Below, piece after piece: positions 9,783 to 18,042 of a stretch of DNA of 50,799 bases. The position numbers and the translations under genes were made by a program. The DNA lies in the NCBI GenBank assembly GCA_018663035.1, contig JABJEX010000057.1, positions 1 through 50,799 on the forward strand. The letters are read 5' to 3'. The notes beneath the pieces were generated by a model. That model saw nothing but the letters and a program-made list of their open reading frames with translations. It did no database searches and was not told the origin of the DNA. The first letter of the stretch is position 1, and each line of letters starts with the position of its first letter. Source of the stretch: Porticoccaceae bacterium (GTDB lineage Bacteria > Pseudomonadota > Gammaproteobacteria > Pseudomonadales > Porticoccaceae).

Positions 9783-10373
9783 GTGACAGGGCGTCGTAAT
9801 CAGCAAGACCTAGATCGAAAGATTGGGGAATTTATTTTGGAAATGACCGCTGTAAGAAATACGCCTGAGGTCACGCAGCTATATCAGGACACATCGGATG
9901 AATTACGCCGATTGCTGGTAAGTAAAGTTGGCAATCAAGAGCAGGCCGACCAAATAGCTCGGGATGCCTATCTAAAACTCTGCAGGCTCAGACACAATCG
10001 AGATATCCGCAACCTGCGCAGCTACCTGTTTAACATGGCTGTGCGACTGGCCATCAATGTTCTGCGCAAACGTAAATCTCAGTACGCGCCAGAGGCCCAA
10101 GCAATAGATCAACTCAGTTGCGACTCGGCTTACCGGGCACTGATGGCTGAACTAAAAACTGAGAAGCTAAAAGAGGCCATTGGGCATTTGCCTGAAAAGA
10201 CCAGATATATTTTTTTACTTTACCGTTTTGAAGGGCTGAGCTATGAGTCAATTGCTGAGCGACTGCGGATGTCTGCGACCTCCGTAGAGGAGCATGTTGC
10301 TCGCTCTTTGGAAACAGTCAGGCATTCCGCGGCAGAGTTTAGCGCGCTGGACGAACAGGTATTCGGGTACTAA
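9783..10373 (+). CDS. ECF-family RNA polymerase sigma factor (FecI-like)
   Basis: 196-residue extracytoplasmic-function sigma factor with region 2 (about 28-95, including the RNLRSYLFNMAVRLAINVLRK helix that recognises the -10) and region 4 (about 135-185, helix-turn-helix GLSYESIAERLRMSATSVEEHV). The start is taken as GTG at 9783; an ATG at 9843 is an alternative that would drop a 20-residue extension. It lies 16 bases upstream of a FecR-type anti-sigma gene, so the pair is a signal-transduction module. The usual partner, a TonB-dependent receptor, is not next door. Confidence 0.85.
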   Translation: MTGRRNQQDLDRKIGEFILEMTAVRNTPEVTQLYQDTSDELRRLLVSKVGNQEQADQIARDAYLKLCRLRHNRDIRNLRSYLFNMAVRLAINVLRKRKSQYAPEAQAIDQLSCDSAYRALMAELKTEKLKEAIGHLPEKTRYIFLLYRFEGLSYESIAERLRMSATSVEEHVARSLETVRHSAAEFSALDEQVFGY

Positions 10374-10389
10374 GGCATTTAAGCGAGCC

Positions 10390-11409
10390 ATGGATTGGGT
10401 GTCGCATAGTTGGTCAGATAATAAAAAGGCCAAGGCTAGACAGCAGGAGGCAGGAGAGATCAGTCAAAAATCGCAGGACCTCAACCAGCATTGGGAAGAC
10501 ATGGATGATTTGACCCCCTGGGCTTTGGACGAAATTAGTCGTCTAAAACACAGGTTAGAGGCTTCCTCAGATGACCTAGATAGCATAAAGCCAACACTTA
10601 GCGCTCGGCTCTCCAAGCTGCTGATCAGACCCACGCGCATCGGCCTGATCCTTTTGCTGGGGAGCGCTGCATTGATAACCGTTCAATATGGTCGCTGGCC
10701 TTTGGCCACTGAGACTGTCAGCTATACAACGGCACCAGGCGAGCAGCGCAAAGTCCTTTTGCCTGATGGTTCATTACTCCATCTAAATACCGCCAGCTCT
10801 GTACTGCTGGACTATCAGACAAACACTAGAGCCCTGAGGTTTAAAAAAGGTGAGGCCTTGATTGAGGTGGTAGAAAACCCCAGCCGTCCCTTCGTTCTGC
10901 GCGCCTTTGAAAATGAACTGCTTACTCTAGGGGCAAGGTTTAATCTGCGTATCAAGAACTCGCGGGTTACTCTGGTAGTGGCAGAGGAGCAGGTGGTGGT
11001 TTTACCCAGTCAACTTAAAGCCGAGGAATATCTCTTGGCAGGTCGAGAAAGCGATCTTTCCAATGAGCCGTTACTGGTTACTGAGGGGTTTCAGCTACAT
11101 ATAGATGCCGACGGCAGCATGGCTGCTCCCCAGGCTGTGGATGCGCTGTCGGTGATCTCTTGGGACAGAGGTATGCTAAGGTTTCATGAGATGCCATTGC
11201 GCCAGGCTGCGCAGGAGGTCTCCCGCTACATGCTCACTAACATCCAGGTAGCCAGTGCTGTGCAGGACCAGTTGGTTAGCGGAGAAATCCCCATTAGAGA
11301 TCAAGAGACCATGCTGCGTCATCTCTGCGGGCTGACAGGGCTGGAGTCAGTGCAGAGGTCAGCTGATGTTGTGCTGCTTTACAACCCCTCAGCACAAACC
11401 TCAAAGTAA
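10390..11409 (+). CDS. FecR-type anti-sigma factor with STN-like C-terminal domain
   Basis: 339-residue membrane protein: a cytoplasmic segment that would hold the sigma factor (1-80), a single membrane span (about 81-98, RIGLILLLGSAALITVQY), a periplasmic FecR domain (about 108-215, with the TAPGEQRKVLLPDGSLLHLNTAS motif) and a C-terminal STN/DUF4974-like region (about 258-330) that in this family senses the N-terminal plug of a TonB receptor. The open frame extends upstream into the sigma gene; the ATG at 10390 is chosen. The N-terminal segment is more polar and longer than the common short FecR version. Confidence 0.83.
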   Translation: MDWVSHSWSDNKKAKARQQEAGEISQKSQDLNQHWEDMDDLTPWALDEISRLKHRLEASSDDLDSIKPTLSARLSKLLIRPTRIGLILLLGSAALITVQYGRWPLATETVSYTTAPGEQRKVLLPDGSLLHLNTASSVLLDYQTNTRALRFKKGEALIEVVENPSRPFVLRAFENELLTLGARFNLRIKNSRVTLVVAEEQVVVLPSQLKAEEYLLAGRESDLSNEPLLVTEGFQLHIDADGSMAAPQAVDALSVISWDRGMLRFHEMPLRQAAQEVSRYMLTNIQVASAVQDQLVSGEIPIRDQETMLRHLCGLTGLESVQRSADVVLLYNPSAQTSK

Positions 11410-11475
11410 ATATTTCAAGACGCACCTTTCGAGCTTGTATAAACTAGGCTGAAGATTTTTCCCCGCAAAAAACCT

Positions 11476-12774
11476 ATGTTTAGTCTTTTTAAAGACCGTA
11501 ATTTTTCAATCTTTTGGTTTGGTGAGATGGTTTCCGTTATAGGTGACCATATCAGCATGCTAGCTTTCCCCTGGCTGGTTTTACAGATGACTGGCAGTGC
11601 CACCCTGACCGGATTGGTATTTGCAGTTCAGGGTGTTCCTCGTGCCTTCTTGATGCTTGCGGGTGGGGTGATGGTAGATCGTACTAGCCCCAAGGCAGTC
11701 ATGGTTGCCAGTAATGGCTTGAGAATGCTGTTGGTCATGAGCCTGGCCTATATGATCAGTCAGGACAATGTGTCGATTGTTACTGTCTTCGTTATGGCTT
11801 TCGCCTTCGGTGTTGCGGATGCCTTTTTCTATCCTGCGAGCACCTCAATTCTACCCAGCTTAGTGACCACAGATAAACTGCAAGCTGGCAACGCGATAGT
11901 ACAGACCACTTTGCATCTAGGCATGACAGTAGGGCCTATGATTGCCGGCTTGATAATCGCTGGCGAAATCAATGGCATAAGCCAAAGTGGTGAGGGCAAT
12001 AATTCCGCACTGGTCAGCTACGAAAAAGATCGCGAAGGGTTGGCACGGGCTTTTTTCGTCGATGGCCTGACCTTTGCGCTATCGCTGGTATCACTGCTAT
12101 TCGTCAAAGTACAACCTCTTAACACCGACACCGATAAGGCTAACCCCCAATCTCTGTGGACTGAAGCCAAGGAAGCCATAGCCTGGGTGTGGTCGGTGCC
12201 CGCTGTGCGCATGGGGTTTGTGGGTATGGCAGTTATCCATTTTTTCTTTATGCCAATGATCTATGTAGGGCTGCCGGTACTGGCCAATCAGCGCTTTAGT
12301 GAGGGCGCCTATGTGTACGGTTTAGAGATGGCAGCTTATGGGGGTGGGGCATTTATTGGCGCCGCGCTGGGAGGTTGGTTAGCAGGCCCCAAGGACAAGA
12401 ATATTATTCCTATGATCTTTGCAGTAAATATTTTTAGCGGATCAACCCTGGCACTGGTTATTTTTTACGAGCCCTATTGGTGGGCGATGCTGCTATTTTT
12501 CTTGGCCGGACTTGCCGATAACTACTTTTGGGTACATTTTGCTACCTGGCTACAGAAGAAAACACCGAGCAGTCTTCTTGGGCGTGTGATGAGCTTACTT
12601 ATGTTTATGTCTCTGGGGTTGGTGCCTATTGCAGACGCTGTACTGGGATTCGCTATAGATTGGAACCTCCATATCACAATGGTGGGATGCTCCCTAATAC
12701 TCATGATAGTCAGTTTATTTATTGCGCTGCACCCGTCCTCCAGAAAACTAGAGTCCGCTACTGTCACCAACTAA
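11476..12774 (+). CDS. MFS transporter (EntS/MFS_3-like exporter)
   Basis: 432-residue major facilitator with about 12 hydrophobic helices. The N-terminus FKDRNFSIFWFGEMVSVIGDHISMLAFPWLVL and the GGVMVDRTSPKAVMV loop between helices 2 and 3 resemble the EntS (enterobactin exporter) and macrolide-efflux branch. A hydrophilic insertion of about 45 residues sits in the central cytoplasmic loop (about 165-225). The substrate cannot be inferred. The FecI/FecR pair upstream hints at, but does not prove, an iron or siderophore context. It converges with the LapG-like gene, whose stop is only 12 bases away. Confidence 0.8.
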   Translation: MFSLFKDRNFSIFWFGEMVSVIGDHISMLAFPWLVLQMTGSATLTGLVFAVQGVPRAFLMLAGGVMVDRTSPKAVMVASNGLRMLLVMSLAYMISQDNVSIVTVFVMAFAFGVADAFFYPASTSILPSLVTTDKLQAGNAIVQTTLHLGMTVGPMIAGLIIAGEINGISQSGEGNNSALVSYEKDREGLARAFFVDGLTFALSLVSLLFVKVQPLNTDTDKANPQSLWTEAKEAIAWVWSVPAVRMGFVGMAVIHFFFMPMIYVGLPVLANQRFSEGAYVYGLEMAAYGGGAFIGAALGGWLAGPKDKNIIPMIFAVNIFSGSTLALVIFYEPYWWAMLLFFLAGLADNYFWVHFATWLQKKTPSSLLGRVMSLLMFMSLGLVPIADAVLGFAIDWNLHITMVGCSLILMIVSLFIALHPSSRKLESATVTN

Positions 12775-12785
12775 AGACTGGCATC

Positions 12786-13478
12786 CTAGTAGTGAAACGA
12801 ACTGCTGTCCGGCAGCAGTTCGGTGACAGATGTGCTCTTCCGGTTTATAGAATCTGCCTCTAGTGTGAGGTCTAGCTGCATTTTTATAGCTGAGTGAATT
12901 AACCATATGTCCTTGGGCTGATAGCTATACAGAGGGCTAATGTCTGATCTGATAGATGCTGAGCTTATAGGTTTTTTTAAATGATCCATAATCAGTGGCT
13001 CAGAGCCCGGCGAATAATAATAGGTAAGAATCATTTGGGGGCCGTGTTCCGCAGGGGTTTCGGTGTAGGTTAATCGCAGTTTTTTACTGGCAATTCCCAT
13101 CTTGCGCAGGGTGATATATTTGGCGATGGCAAAATCCTCGGAGTCTCCAGAACCCTGCATCAAAAACTCCATAGGTGTGATCCGAAAATCCACCTCGTTT
13201 TGGTAGCCTGGGTTGCTAACAAATTTCACCTGGTTGATAAAATTATTAGTCATCTCAAGCTTTTCAAGCTCCTGTTTGGATCGGCCCAAATTAACTAGAC
13301 GCTGCCAGTCCCTGAGTCTGGTCTCGGCATCCTTGCCGTACTGAGCCTGAACCTGCTGCAACATAGGCTCTGGAATAACAAATAACTCGACGGCCTCCGA
13401 GTGAATGCTTGGTAACAGGGTAAAAACAGCGCTAACAATACTGAGTTTATGCGTGAATATTTTTGTAAATTTCCGCAT
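12786..13478 (-). CDS. LapG-family transglutaminase-like protein, probably catalytically inactive
   Basis: 230-residue protein of the bacterial transglutaminase-like cysteine proteinase family (LapG). LapG is the periplasmic protease that cleaves the giant adhesin LapA and is held by LapD. A signal-like hydrophobic N-terminus (about 10-28) is followed by family segments NNFINQVKF, TPMEFLMQGSGDSEDFAIAKYITLRKMGI, LRLTYTETPAEHGPQMILTYY and LIMDHLKKPISSAS. The positions corresponding to the Cys-His-Asp triad are S113, Q148 and D165: the spacing (35 and 17) is exactly that of LapG C137/H172/D189, but Cys is Ser and His is Gln. The DNA reads TCC and CAA. No LapD or giant adhesin is nearby. Confidence 0.8.
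   Translation of the reverse strand: MRKFTKIFTHKLSIVSAVFTLLPSIHSEAVELFVIPEPMLQQVQAQYGKDAETRLRDWQRLVNLGRSKQELEKLEMTNNFINQVKFVSNPGYQNEVDFRITPMEFLMQGSGDSEDFAIAKYITLRKMGIASKKLRLTYTETPAEHGPQMILTYYYSPGSEPLIMDHLKKPISSASIRSDISPLYSYQPKDIWLIHSAIKMQLDLTLEADSINRKSTSVTELLPDSSSFHY
12798..12822. repeat. Hairpin within the 3' end of the LapG-like gene
   Basis: A perfect 10-bp inverted repeat (12798-12807 and 12813-12822, loop TCCGG) in the overlap zone of two converging genes. It could brake transcription from the MFS gene, but there is no T tract. Confidence 0.5.
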
Positions 13479-13623
13479 TGACTGTGCCTATAAAAGTTTT
13501 AACCAGATCTTTCAACTCATTGATTTAAAACAAAAATAATTTATGCCTTCCAGTTCGTATACTGGTTTGTCAGTATTCTGTAGGCTGAGTCACAATTCTG
13601 TTGGAGTAATGGCGAACAAGTTG

Positions 13624-13655
13624 TTGTCGCAGCACCAGAATCAGGGCCGTATAAT
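13624..13655 (+). promoter_or_regulatory. Probable gltX promoter
   Basis: A perfect TATAAT -10 (13650-13655) lies 29 bases before the gltX ATG. The best -35 is TTGTCG at 13624-13629, with a long 20-base spacer, so the -10 is the stronger part of the call. Confidence 0.45.
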
Positions 13656-13684
13656 GGCGCCATTGTTAAATTTTGGATGACTCA

Positions 13685-15166
13685 ATGACCGTTCGTACCC
13701 GTATTGCACCTTCGCCCACAGGCGACCCTCATGTTGGTACCGCCTATGTGGCACTGTTTAATATGGCCTTTGCCCACAGTCAGGGGGGTCAATTTTTACT
13801 GCGAATCGAAGATACAGATCAGGCACGATCGACGCCTGAGTCCGAGAGGGCTATTTTGGATGCACTTCACTGGCTGGGGCTGGATTGGGACGAGGGCCCC
13901 GACAATGGCGGCGATAAGGGCCCATACCGCCAAAGTGAACGCTCGGAGATCTATCGTGAACATGCGGATCAGCTTTTAGAGTCTGGGCGCGCTTTTCGCT
14001 GTTTTTGTAGCTCCGAACGTCTCGATGAACTGCGTGCAACGCAGATGGCAGACAAGCAGCAGCTGGGCTATGACGGCCACTGCCTGCACCTAGATAAAGA
14101 AGAGGTTGCTGCGCGCTTATCAAAGGGTGAGCCCCATGTGGTGCGAATGCAGGTGCCAAGGGAAGGGCAATGCACTTTTGACGACATGTTGCGCGGCGAA
14201 ATCAGTATCGACTGGGCGCAGATCGACCTGCAGGTGCTACTAAAAGAGGATGGTATGCCCACCTACCATCTGGCCAATGTGGTTGACGACCACCTGATGG
14301 AGATTAGCCATGTGATTCGCGGTGAAGAGTGGATTAACTCTGCTCCTAAGCATATTCTTTTGTATCAGTACTTTGGCTGGCAGCGACCAGTATTCTGCCA
14401 TCTTCCGCTATTGCGCAATACTGACAAGAGTAAGTTATCCAAGCGTAAAAATCCGACAAGTATTCTCTACTATCAGCGCATGGGCTATTTACCCGAGGCA
14501 CTACTTAATTATCTGGGGCGCATGGGCTGGTCTATGCCAGATGAGCGCGAAAAATTTAGTCTCAAAGAAATGTTAGAAGTCTTTGATATTCAACGAGTGA
14601 GTCTAGGTGGCCCGGTGTTTGACGTTGAAAAACTGAGTTGGCTCAACGGCATGTGGATCCGCGATGAACTCAGCGATGAGCAACTCGCAGATCGGCTGCA
14701 GGAGTGGGCTTTAAACCGCGATACATTGATGGCTTTTCTGCCCTTTGCTCGTCAGCGAATGGAGACTTTCTCAGACCTTGCATCGCTGGGTAACTATTTG
14801 GTTTCAGGTATGCTGCCAATTAGTGCTGATGATCTTAAGTCTGCCGGTATGGAAGAGGATCAGTTAATAGAGGTGCTGCAGTTCGCGCTTTGGAGACTGG
14901 AGTCACTTCAGCAGTGGAATAGAGACAACATCTTCAATGCACTAAAAGCCATTGCCGATGCCATGGGCATCAAGCTAAAACCGTTTTTGGCGCCATTGTT
15001 TATTGCCATAGCGGGAAGCAGCGCGTCTATTTCAGTGATGGACTCCATGGACTTACTGGGTGCCGACATGTCCAGAGCCAGATTGCGCCACGCTATAGAG
15101 CTGCTTGGCGGCGTTGGTAAAAAGAAGCTCAAAAAAATGGAAAAAGCCTACCAGGCTATAAGCTAG
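13685..15166 (+). CDS. gltX: Glutamate--tRNA ligase
   Basis: 493-residue class I aminoacyl-tRNA synthetase charging tRNA-Glu. The HIGH-equivalent HVGT is at 16-19 ([14 protein letters not shown]) and the KMSKS-equivalent KLSKR at 250-254. A zinc site is visible as C107, C109, C133 and H135. The length is full and includes the anticodon-binding C-terminal domain. The frame opens at a TTG at 13673, but the ATG at 13685 gives the canonical N-terminus. It is followed by two strong inverted repeats, so it appears monocistronic. Confidence 0.97.
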   Translation: MTVRTRIAPSPTGDPHVGTAYVALFNMAFAHSQGGQFLLRIEDTDQARSTPESERAILDALHWLGLDWDEGPDNGGDKGPYRQSERSEIYREHADQLLESGRAFRCFCSSERLDELRATQMADKQQLGYDGHCLHLDKEEVAARLSKGEPHVVRMQVPREGQCTFDDMLRGEISIDWAQIDLQVLLKEDGMPTYHLANVVDDHLMEISHVIRGEEWINSAPKHILLYQYFGWQRPVFCHLPLLRNTDKSKLSKRKNPTSILYYQRMGYLPEALLNYLGRMGWSMPDEREKFSLKEMLEVFDIQRVSLGGPVFDVEKLSWLNGMWIRDELSDEQLADRLQEWALNRDTLMAFLPFARQRMETFSDLASLGNYLVSGMLPISADDLKSAGMEEDQLIEVLQFALWRLESLQQWNRDNIFNALKAIADAMGIKLKPFLAPLFIAIAGSSASISVMDSMDLLGADMSRARLRHAIELLGGVGKKKLKKMEKAYQAIS

Positions 15167-15189
15167 ACAGAGGCTTTAAAGCCTCTGTC
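15166..15189. repeat. 24-base perfect palindrome after gltX
   Basis: A perfect self-complementary sequence beginning at the last base of the gltX stop codon (GACAGAGGCTTT and its complement). It has no T tract of its own and probably acts with the terminator just downstream. Confidence 0.7.
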
Positions 15190-15197
15190 GTAGCGCT

Positions 15198-15230
15198 AAA
15201 TCCCCCTCACAGCCCTGAGGGGGATTTTTT
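15198..15230 (+). terminator. Terminator of gltX
   Basis: A perfect 12-bp stem AAATCCCCCTCA (15198-15209 with 15216-15227), a 6-base loop and a run of six T. Confidence 0.92.
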
Positions 15231-15251
15231 ATGCTCCTAGAGTAGGCCATC

Positions 15252-15268
15252 AGCACCGCAATGGTGCT
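15252..15268. promoter_or_regulatory. Inverted repeat AGCACC-N5-GGTGCT, possible operator
   Basis: A perfect 6-5-6 inverted repeat 44 bases before the start of the His-box hydroxylase gene. It has the size of a dimeric repressor site but a different sequence from the island operator. There is no T tract, so it is not a terminator. Confidence 0.4.
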
Positions 15269-15311
15269 AGAATTTCCTCTGGCCTCAAACAATAACTAGA
15301 TCAGGTTGGCT

Positions 15312-16556
15312 ATGAACTTTGTGCCCTACGCAGTCCCGGTTTTTATTGCGCTTATCCTGCTTGAGCTATGCTGGGGCTGGATAAAGGGCAACAACACCTA
15401 CAGAGTCAACGACAGCATCAATAGCCTCAGTCTTGGCATGGTCAGTCAGACTAGCAAGCTAATATTTCTCAATATTGGCTATCTGGTGTTTGTTCAGATA
15501 GGGCAGGACTACTCCTTTGGTTTTTTTGATAGTCAACGCATCAGCCATTGGATTATCGGCCTACTTCTTTACGACCTTCTGTATTACTTGTCTCATCGCA
15601 TCAGCCACGAACGACAGTTCTTTTGGGCCTCCCATGTAGTGCACCATCAGAGCGAAGACTTTAACCTCAGCACTGCCTTACGCCAAACTAGCACCAGCTT
15701 TATTGCGACCTGGCTGTTCTATATTCCCTGCTTTTTACTCGGCATGCCGATAAGTATGTTTGTCAGTATCGCCTCTGCGCAATTGATCTATCAATTCTGG
15801 GTGCACAGTGAGCATATTCCTAAGCTCGGTGCCATTGAATGGTTATTTGTAACACCCTCCAATCACCGGGTTCACCATGCGCAGAACGCCGACTATGTCG
15901 ATAAAAACTACGGCGGTCTGTTAATTATCTGGGATCGCCTCTTTGGCACCTTTAAAGAGGAGAATCCGGATCAGCCGGCAATGTATGGAATACGCACACC
16001 GCTCAACAGTTTTAACCCATTGTGGGCCAATCTGCATATCTATGTGGACATGCTGCGAGACGCTTGGCACACCAAGTCTTGGCGTGATAAAGCTAAGGTA
16101 CTCTGGGCTAGAACCGGCTGGCGGCCTGAGGATTCAGCCTTAAAATACCCTCAGATCAAAACTGATCTAGTGCATATTGAAAAATATAACCCTCAGTTGA
16201 GCCGGATCTCAAATCTACTGGTGGTAGTTCAATATCTTATGGTTGCTGCTATCCATTTTTGGACATCGTTGCAGGCTGTTACTGGACCCTACGGTTTGAT
16301 ACTTGGCGCATCCCTAGTGCAGATAGCCAGCCTGATGATTATTGGTGCGGTACTAGATGGTCGCAGCTATGCTCGTGCGCTGGAGACCTTGCGCTGTGTT
16401 GCGGTCATCCTGATCTTATACTTAGGTTTTAACACTGGTTTAATCAACCACACAGGACTCTCCATTGGGATTCTGTATGCTCTGGTTAGCGCTTCACTCA
16501 TGCAGGCGATTATAAGGCGCGAAAACAGTTCGACTGCGACGGCTATGGCGGGCTAG
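15312..16556 (+). CDS. Sterol desaturase/fatty acid hydroxylase-family membrane di-iron oxygenase (alkylglycerol monooxygenase-like)
   Basis: 414-residue integral membrane protein. The eight-histidine di-iron signature is complete: HRISH (95-99), HVVHH (108-112), a WVHSEH segment (H165, H168) and HRVHH (185-189). The segment YDLLYYLSHRISHERQFFWASHVVHHQSEDFNLSTALRQ closely follows the alkylglycerol monooxygenase (TMEM195) pattern, and additional hydrophobic helices after residue 290 also fit that branch rather than short sterol desaturases. By family, it would hydroxylate a lipid substrate using O2; cleavage of ether lipids is plausible but unproven. The ATG at 15312 is preferred over a TTG two codons upstream. 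Confidence 0.82.
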   Translation: MNFVPYAVPVFIALILLELCWGWIKGNNTYRVNDSINSLSLGMVSQTSKLIFLNIGYLVFVQIGQDYSFGFFDSQRISHWIIGLLLYDLLYYLSHRISHERQFFWASHVVHHQSEDFNLSTALRQTSTSFIATWLFYIPCFLLGMPISMFVSIASAQLIYQFWVHSEHIPKLGAIEWLFVTPSNHRVHHAQNADYVDKNYGGLLIIWDRLFGTFKEENPDQPAMYGIRTPLNSFNPLWANLHIYVDMLRDAWHTKSWRDKAKVLWARTGWRPEDSALKYPQIKTDLVHIEKYNPQLSRISNLLVVVQYLMVAAIHFWTSLQAVTGPYGLILGASLVQIASLMIIGAVLDGRSYARALETLRCVAVILILYLGFNTGLINHTGLSIGILYALVSASLMQAIIRRENSSTATAMAG

Positions 16557-16618
16557 CTAGACTTCCATACATGGTATTAATTAGGGCTCTAAAACCAGTA
16601 ATATGCAGGGAAACAGGC

Positions 16619-16647
16619 TTGACTTAAAACAGGCTGATCCCTATGAT
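16619..16647 (+). promoter_or_regulatory. Promoter of tRNA-Ala
   Basis: TTGACT (16619-16624), a 17-base spacer, and TATGAT (16642-16647), followed by a GCGCG discriminator typical of growth-rate-controlled stable RNA promoters. Confidence 0.82.
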
Positions 16648-16662
16648 GCGCGTTCCTTTTTT

Positions 16663-16738
16663 GGGGCCTTAGCTCAGCTGGGAGAGCGCAACACTGGCAG
16701 TGTTGAGGTCAGCGGTTCGATCCCGCTAGGCTCCACCA
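16663..16738 (+). tRNA. tRNA-Ala (GGC)
   Basis: A 76-base cloverleaf. The acceptor GGGGCCT (16663-16669) pairs with AGGCTCC, the anticodon stem CAACA/TGTTG encloses loop CTGGCAG with anticodon GGC, the T-loop is TTCGATC, and CCA is encoded at 16736-16738. Confidence 0.98.
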
Positions 16739-16745
16739 ACTTAAA

Positions 16746-16774
16746 AAACCCTGCACATTGTGCGGGGTTTTTTT
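16746..16774 (+). terminator. Terminator of tRNA-Ala
   Basis: An 11-bp stem (16746-16756 with 16760-16770, one wobble), a 3-base loop and a long T run. Confidence 0.88.
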
Positions 16775-16792
16775 GTCACTGATTATTTTTAG

Positions 16793-16809
16793 CTCTGTTG
16801 AAAACAGAG
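16793..16809. promoter_or_regulatory. Inverted repeat CTCTGTT-GAA-AACAGAG before the Rieske gene
   Basis: A perfect 7-bp inverted repeat with a 3-base loop, 48 bases before the Rieske gene start. It could be an operator or a small hairpin; the promoter elements around it are not clear. Confidence 0.3.
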
Positions 16810-16857
16810 GTCTTCTGTTATACCGTCTCGTTAGTATAAAAATAATGGTACCCAATC

Positions 16858-18000
16858 TTGCACTCTAATAATCAGTCGCCACTGCTCAGTGAACAACAGG
16901 TAATAGAGCGAATTTTTCAGCATATAGACAATGGTACGACGGATCTTGGAGATACCGTCTGGCGTGAGCCTGTTGAACATTATAAATCTCAAGAGCACTT
17001 TGAGGCCGAGATAGCCTTATTGAAGCGTCTGCCGGTTCCCTACTGTCCCTCAGCAGCACTACCTGACAAAGGAAGCTATATTGCTCGACAGGCTGCTGGC
17101 ACGCCACTGGTGGTAGTTCGCGGTATGGACGGTACGGTTCGTGCATTTATCAATGCCTGCCGTCATCGCGGTATGCAGGTGGCTTCTGGTAGCGGCTGCT
17201 CTAGGGCCTTTGTCTGCCCCTATCATGCTTGGACATACAGTCTCGAGGGTGAGTTGAAAAATATTCCAGGACAGGAGGGTTTTCCGGGGGTAGATCCAAA
17301 GCAACATGGCCTGGTTGAGGTAAGTGCCAAAGAAAAAGGCGGCATTGTTTATGTCATGCAAGAGGGTGAAATAACTGAGGCCATGCTGGCCGACTGTCTG
17401 GATTACTTTACACCAGATCAAAAGATGTTTGAGTCTGAAAACATTGTCGATGAAGCCAATTGGAAGATACTCAATGAGACGCTTATGGAGGGTTACCATA
17501 TTAAGTCTCTACACAAAGAGACCTTCTACCCCTATGGGTTGGACAACGTCAATCTAGTAGAAACCTATGGTGCCAACTCCCGAGTAACGTTTCCTTTTAG
17601 GCGCATAGAAAAGATGCGTGATGTGGCACCAGAACATCGTCGTATAAATGGTTTGGCGACCTCGGTCTATCTGCTATTTCCCACTGCTAGCGTGTCCGTG
17701 CTGTCCAAACATACTAATCTGGCTATTCTTGAGCCTCTCAGCCCCAGCTCGTCTAGATGGGTGCTATACAGCATGGTAAACAGGCCTTTAGACGGTGAGG
17801 AGATTTCTCTGCAAGATGCCCAGCGTGATGCTTTGTTTGTCGCCAAGTCAGGCCAAAATGAAGATCGCGAAGCGGCCAGAGCTATTCAGGAATCTGTAGT
17901 CAGTAATGCCAATAGCCATTTTACCTTTGGTCATTTCGAGGGAGCGATTGTCAATTTTCATCGGCATCTAGCTAGGCATCTCGATAGCCTAGATCAATAA
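16858..18000 (+). CDS. Rieske non-heme iron oxygenase, alpha subunit
   Basis: 380-residue aromatic-ring-hydroxylating-type oxygenase. The Rieske [2Fe-2S] ligands are C101-x-H103 and C120-x2-H123 (CRHRG and CPYHAW). The catalytic iron histidines are H214 and H219 in the NETLMEGYHIKSLH segment. No ferredoxin, reductase or beta subunit lies next to it, so it must borrow electron carriers from elsewhere. The only start in frame after the upstream stop is TTG at 16858, without an obvious ribosome site; a nearby ATG at 16844 is out of frame. The substrate is unknown. Confidence 0.85.
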   Translation: MHSNNQSPLLSEQQVIERIFQHIDNGTTDLGDTVWREPVEHYKSQEHFEAEIALLKRLPVPYCPSAALPDKGSYIARQAAGTPLVVVRGMDGTVRAFINACRHRGMQVASGSGCSRAFVCPYHAWTYSLEGELKNIPGQEGFPGVDPKQHGLVEVSAKEKGGIVYVMQEGEITEAMLADCLDYFTPDQKMFESENIVDEANWKILNETLMEGYHIKSLHKETFYPYGLDNVNLVETYGANSRVTFPFRRIEKMRDVAPEHRRINGLATSVYLLFPTASVSVLSKHTNLAILEPLSPSSSRWVLYSMVNRPLDGEEISLQDAQRDALFVAKSGQNEDREAARAIQESVVSNANSHFTFGHFEGAIVNFHRHLARHLDSLDQ

Positions 18001-18042
18001 ATTATCTTGGGTAATCAGCCGGCGAGAAGCTCAATTTGTGAC

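Noticed and set aside
12528-12863. Plus-strand open frame spanning the MFS and LapG-like gene ends
   Set aside because: It overlaps two better supported genes in other frames; cysteine/tyrosine-rich translation without any domain.
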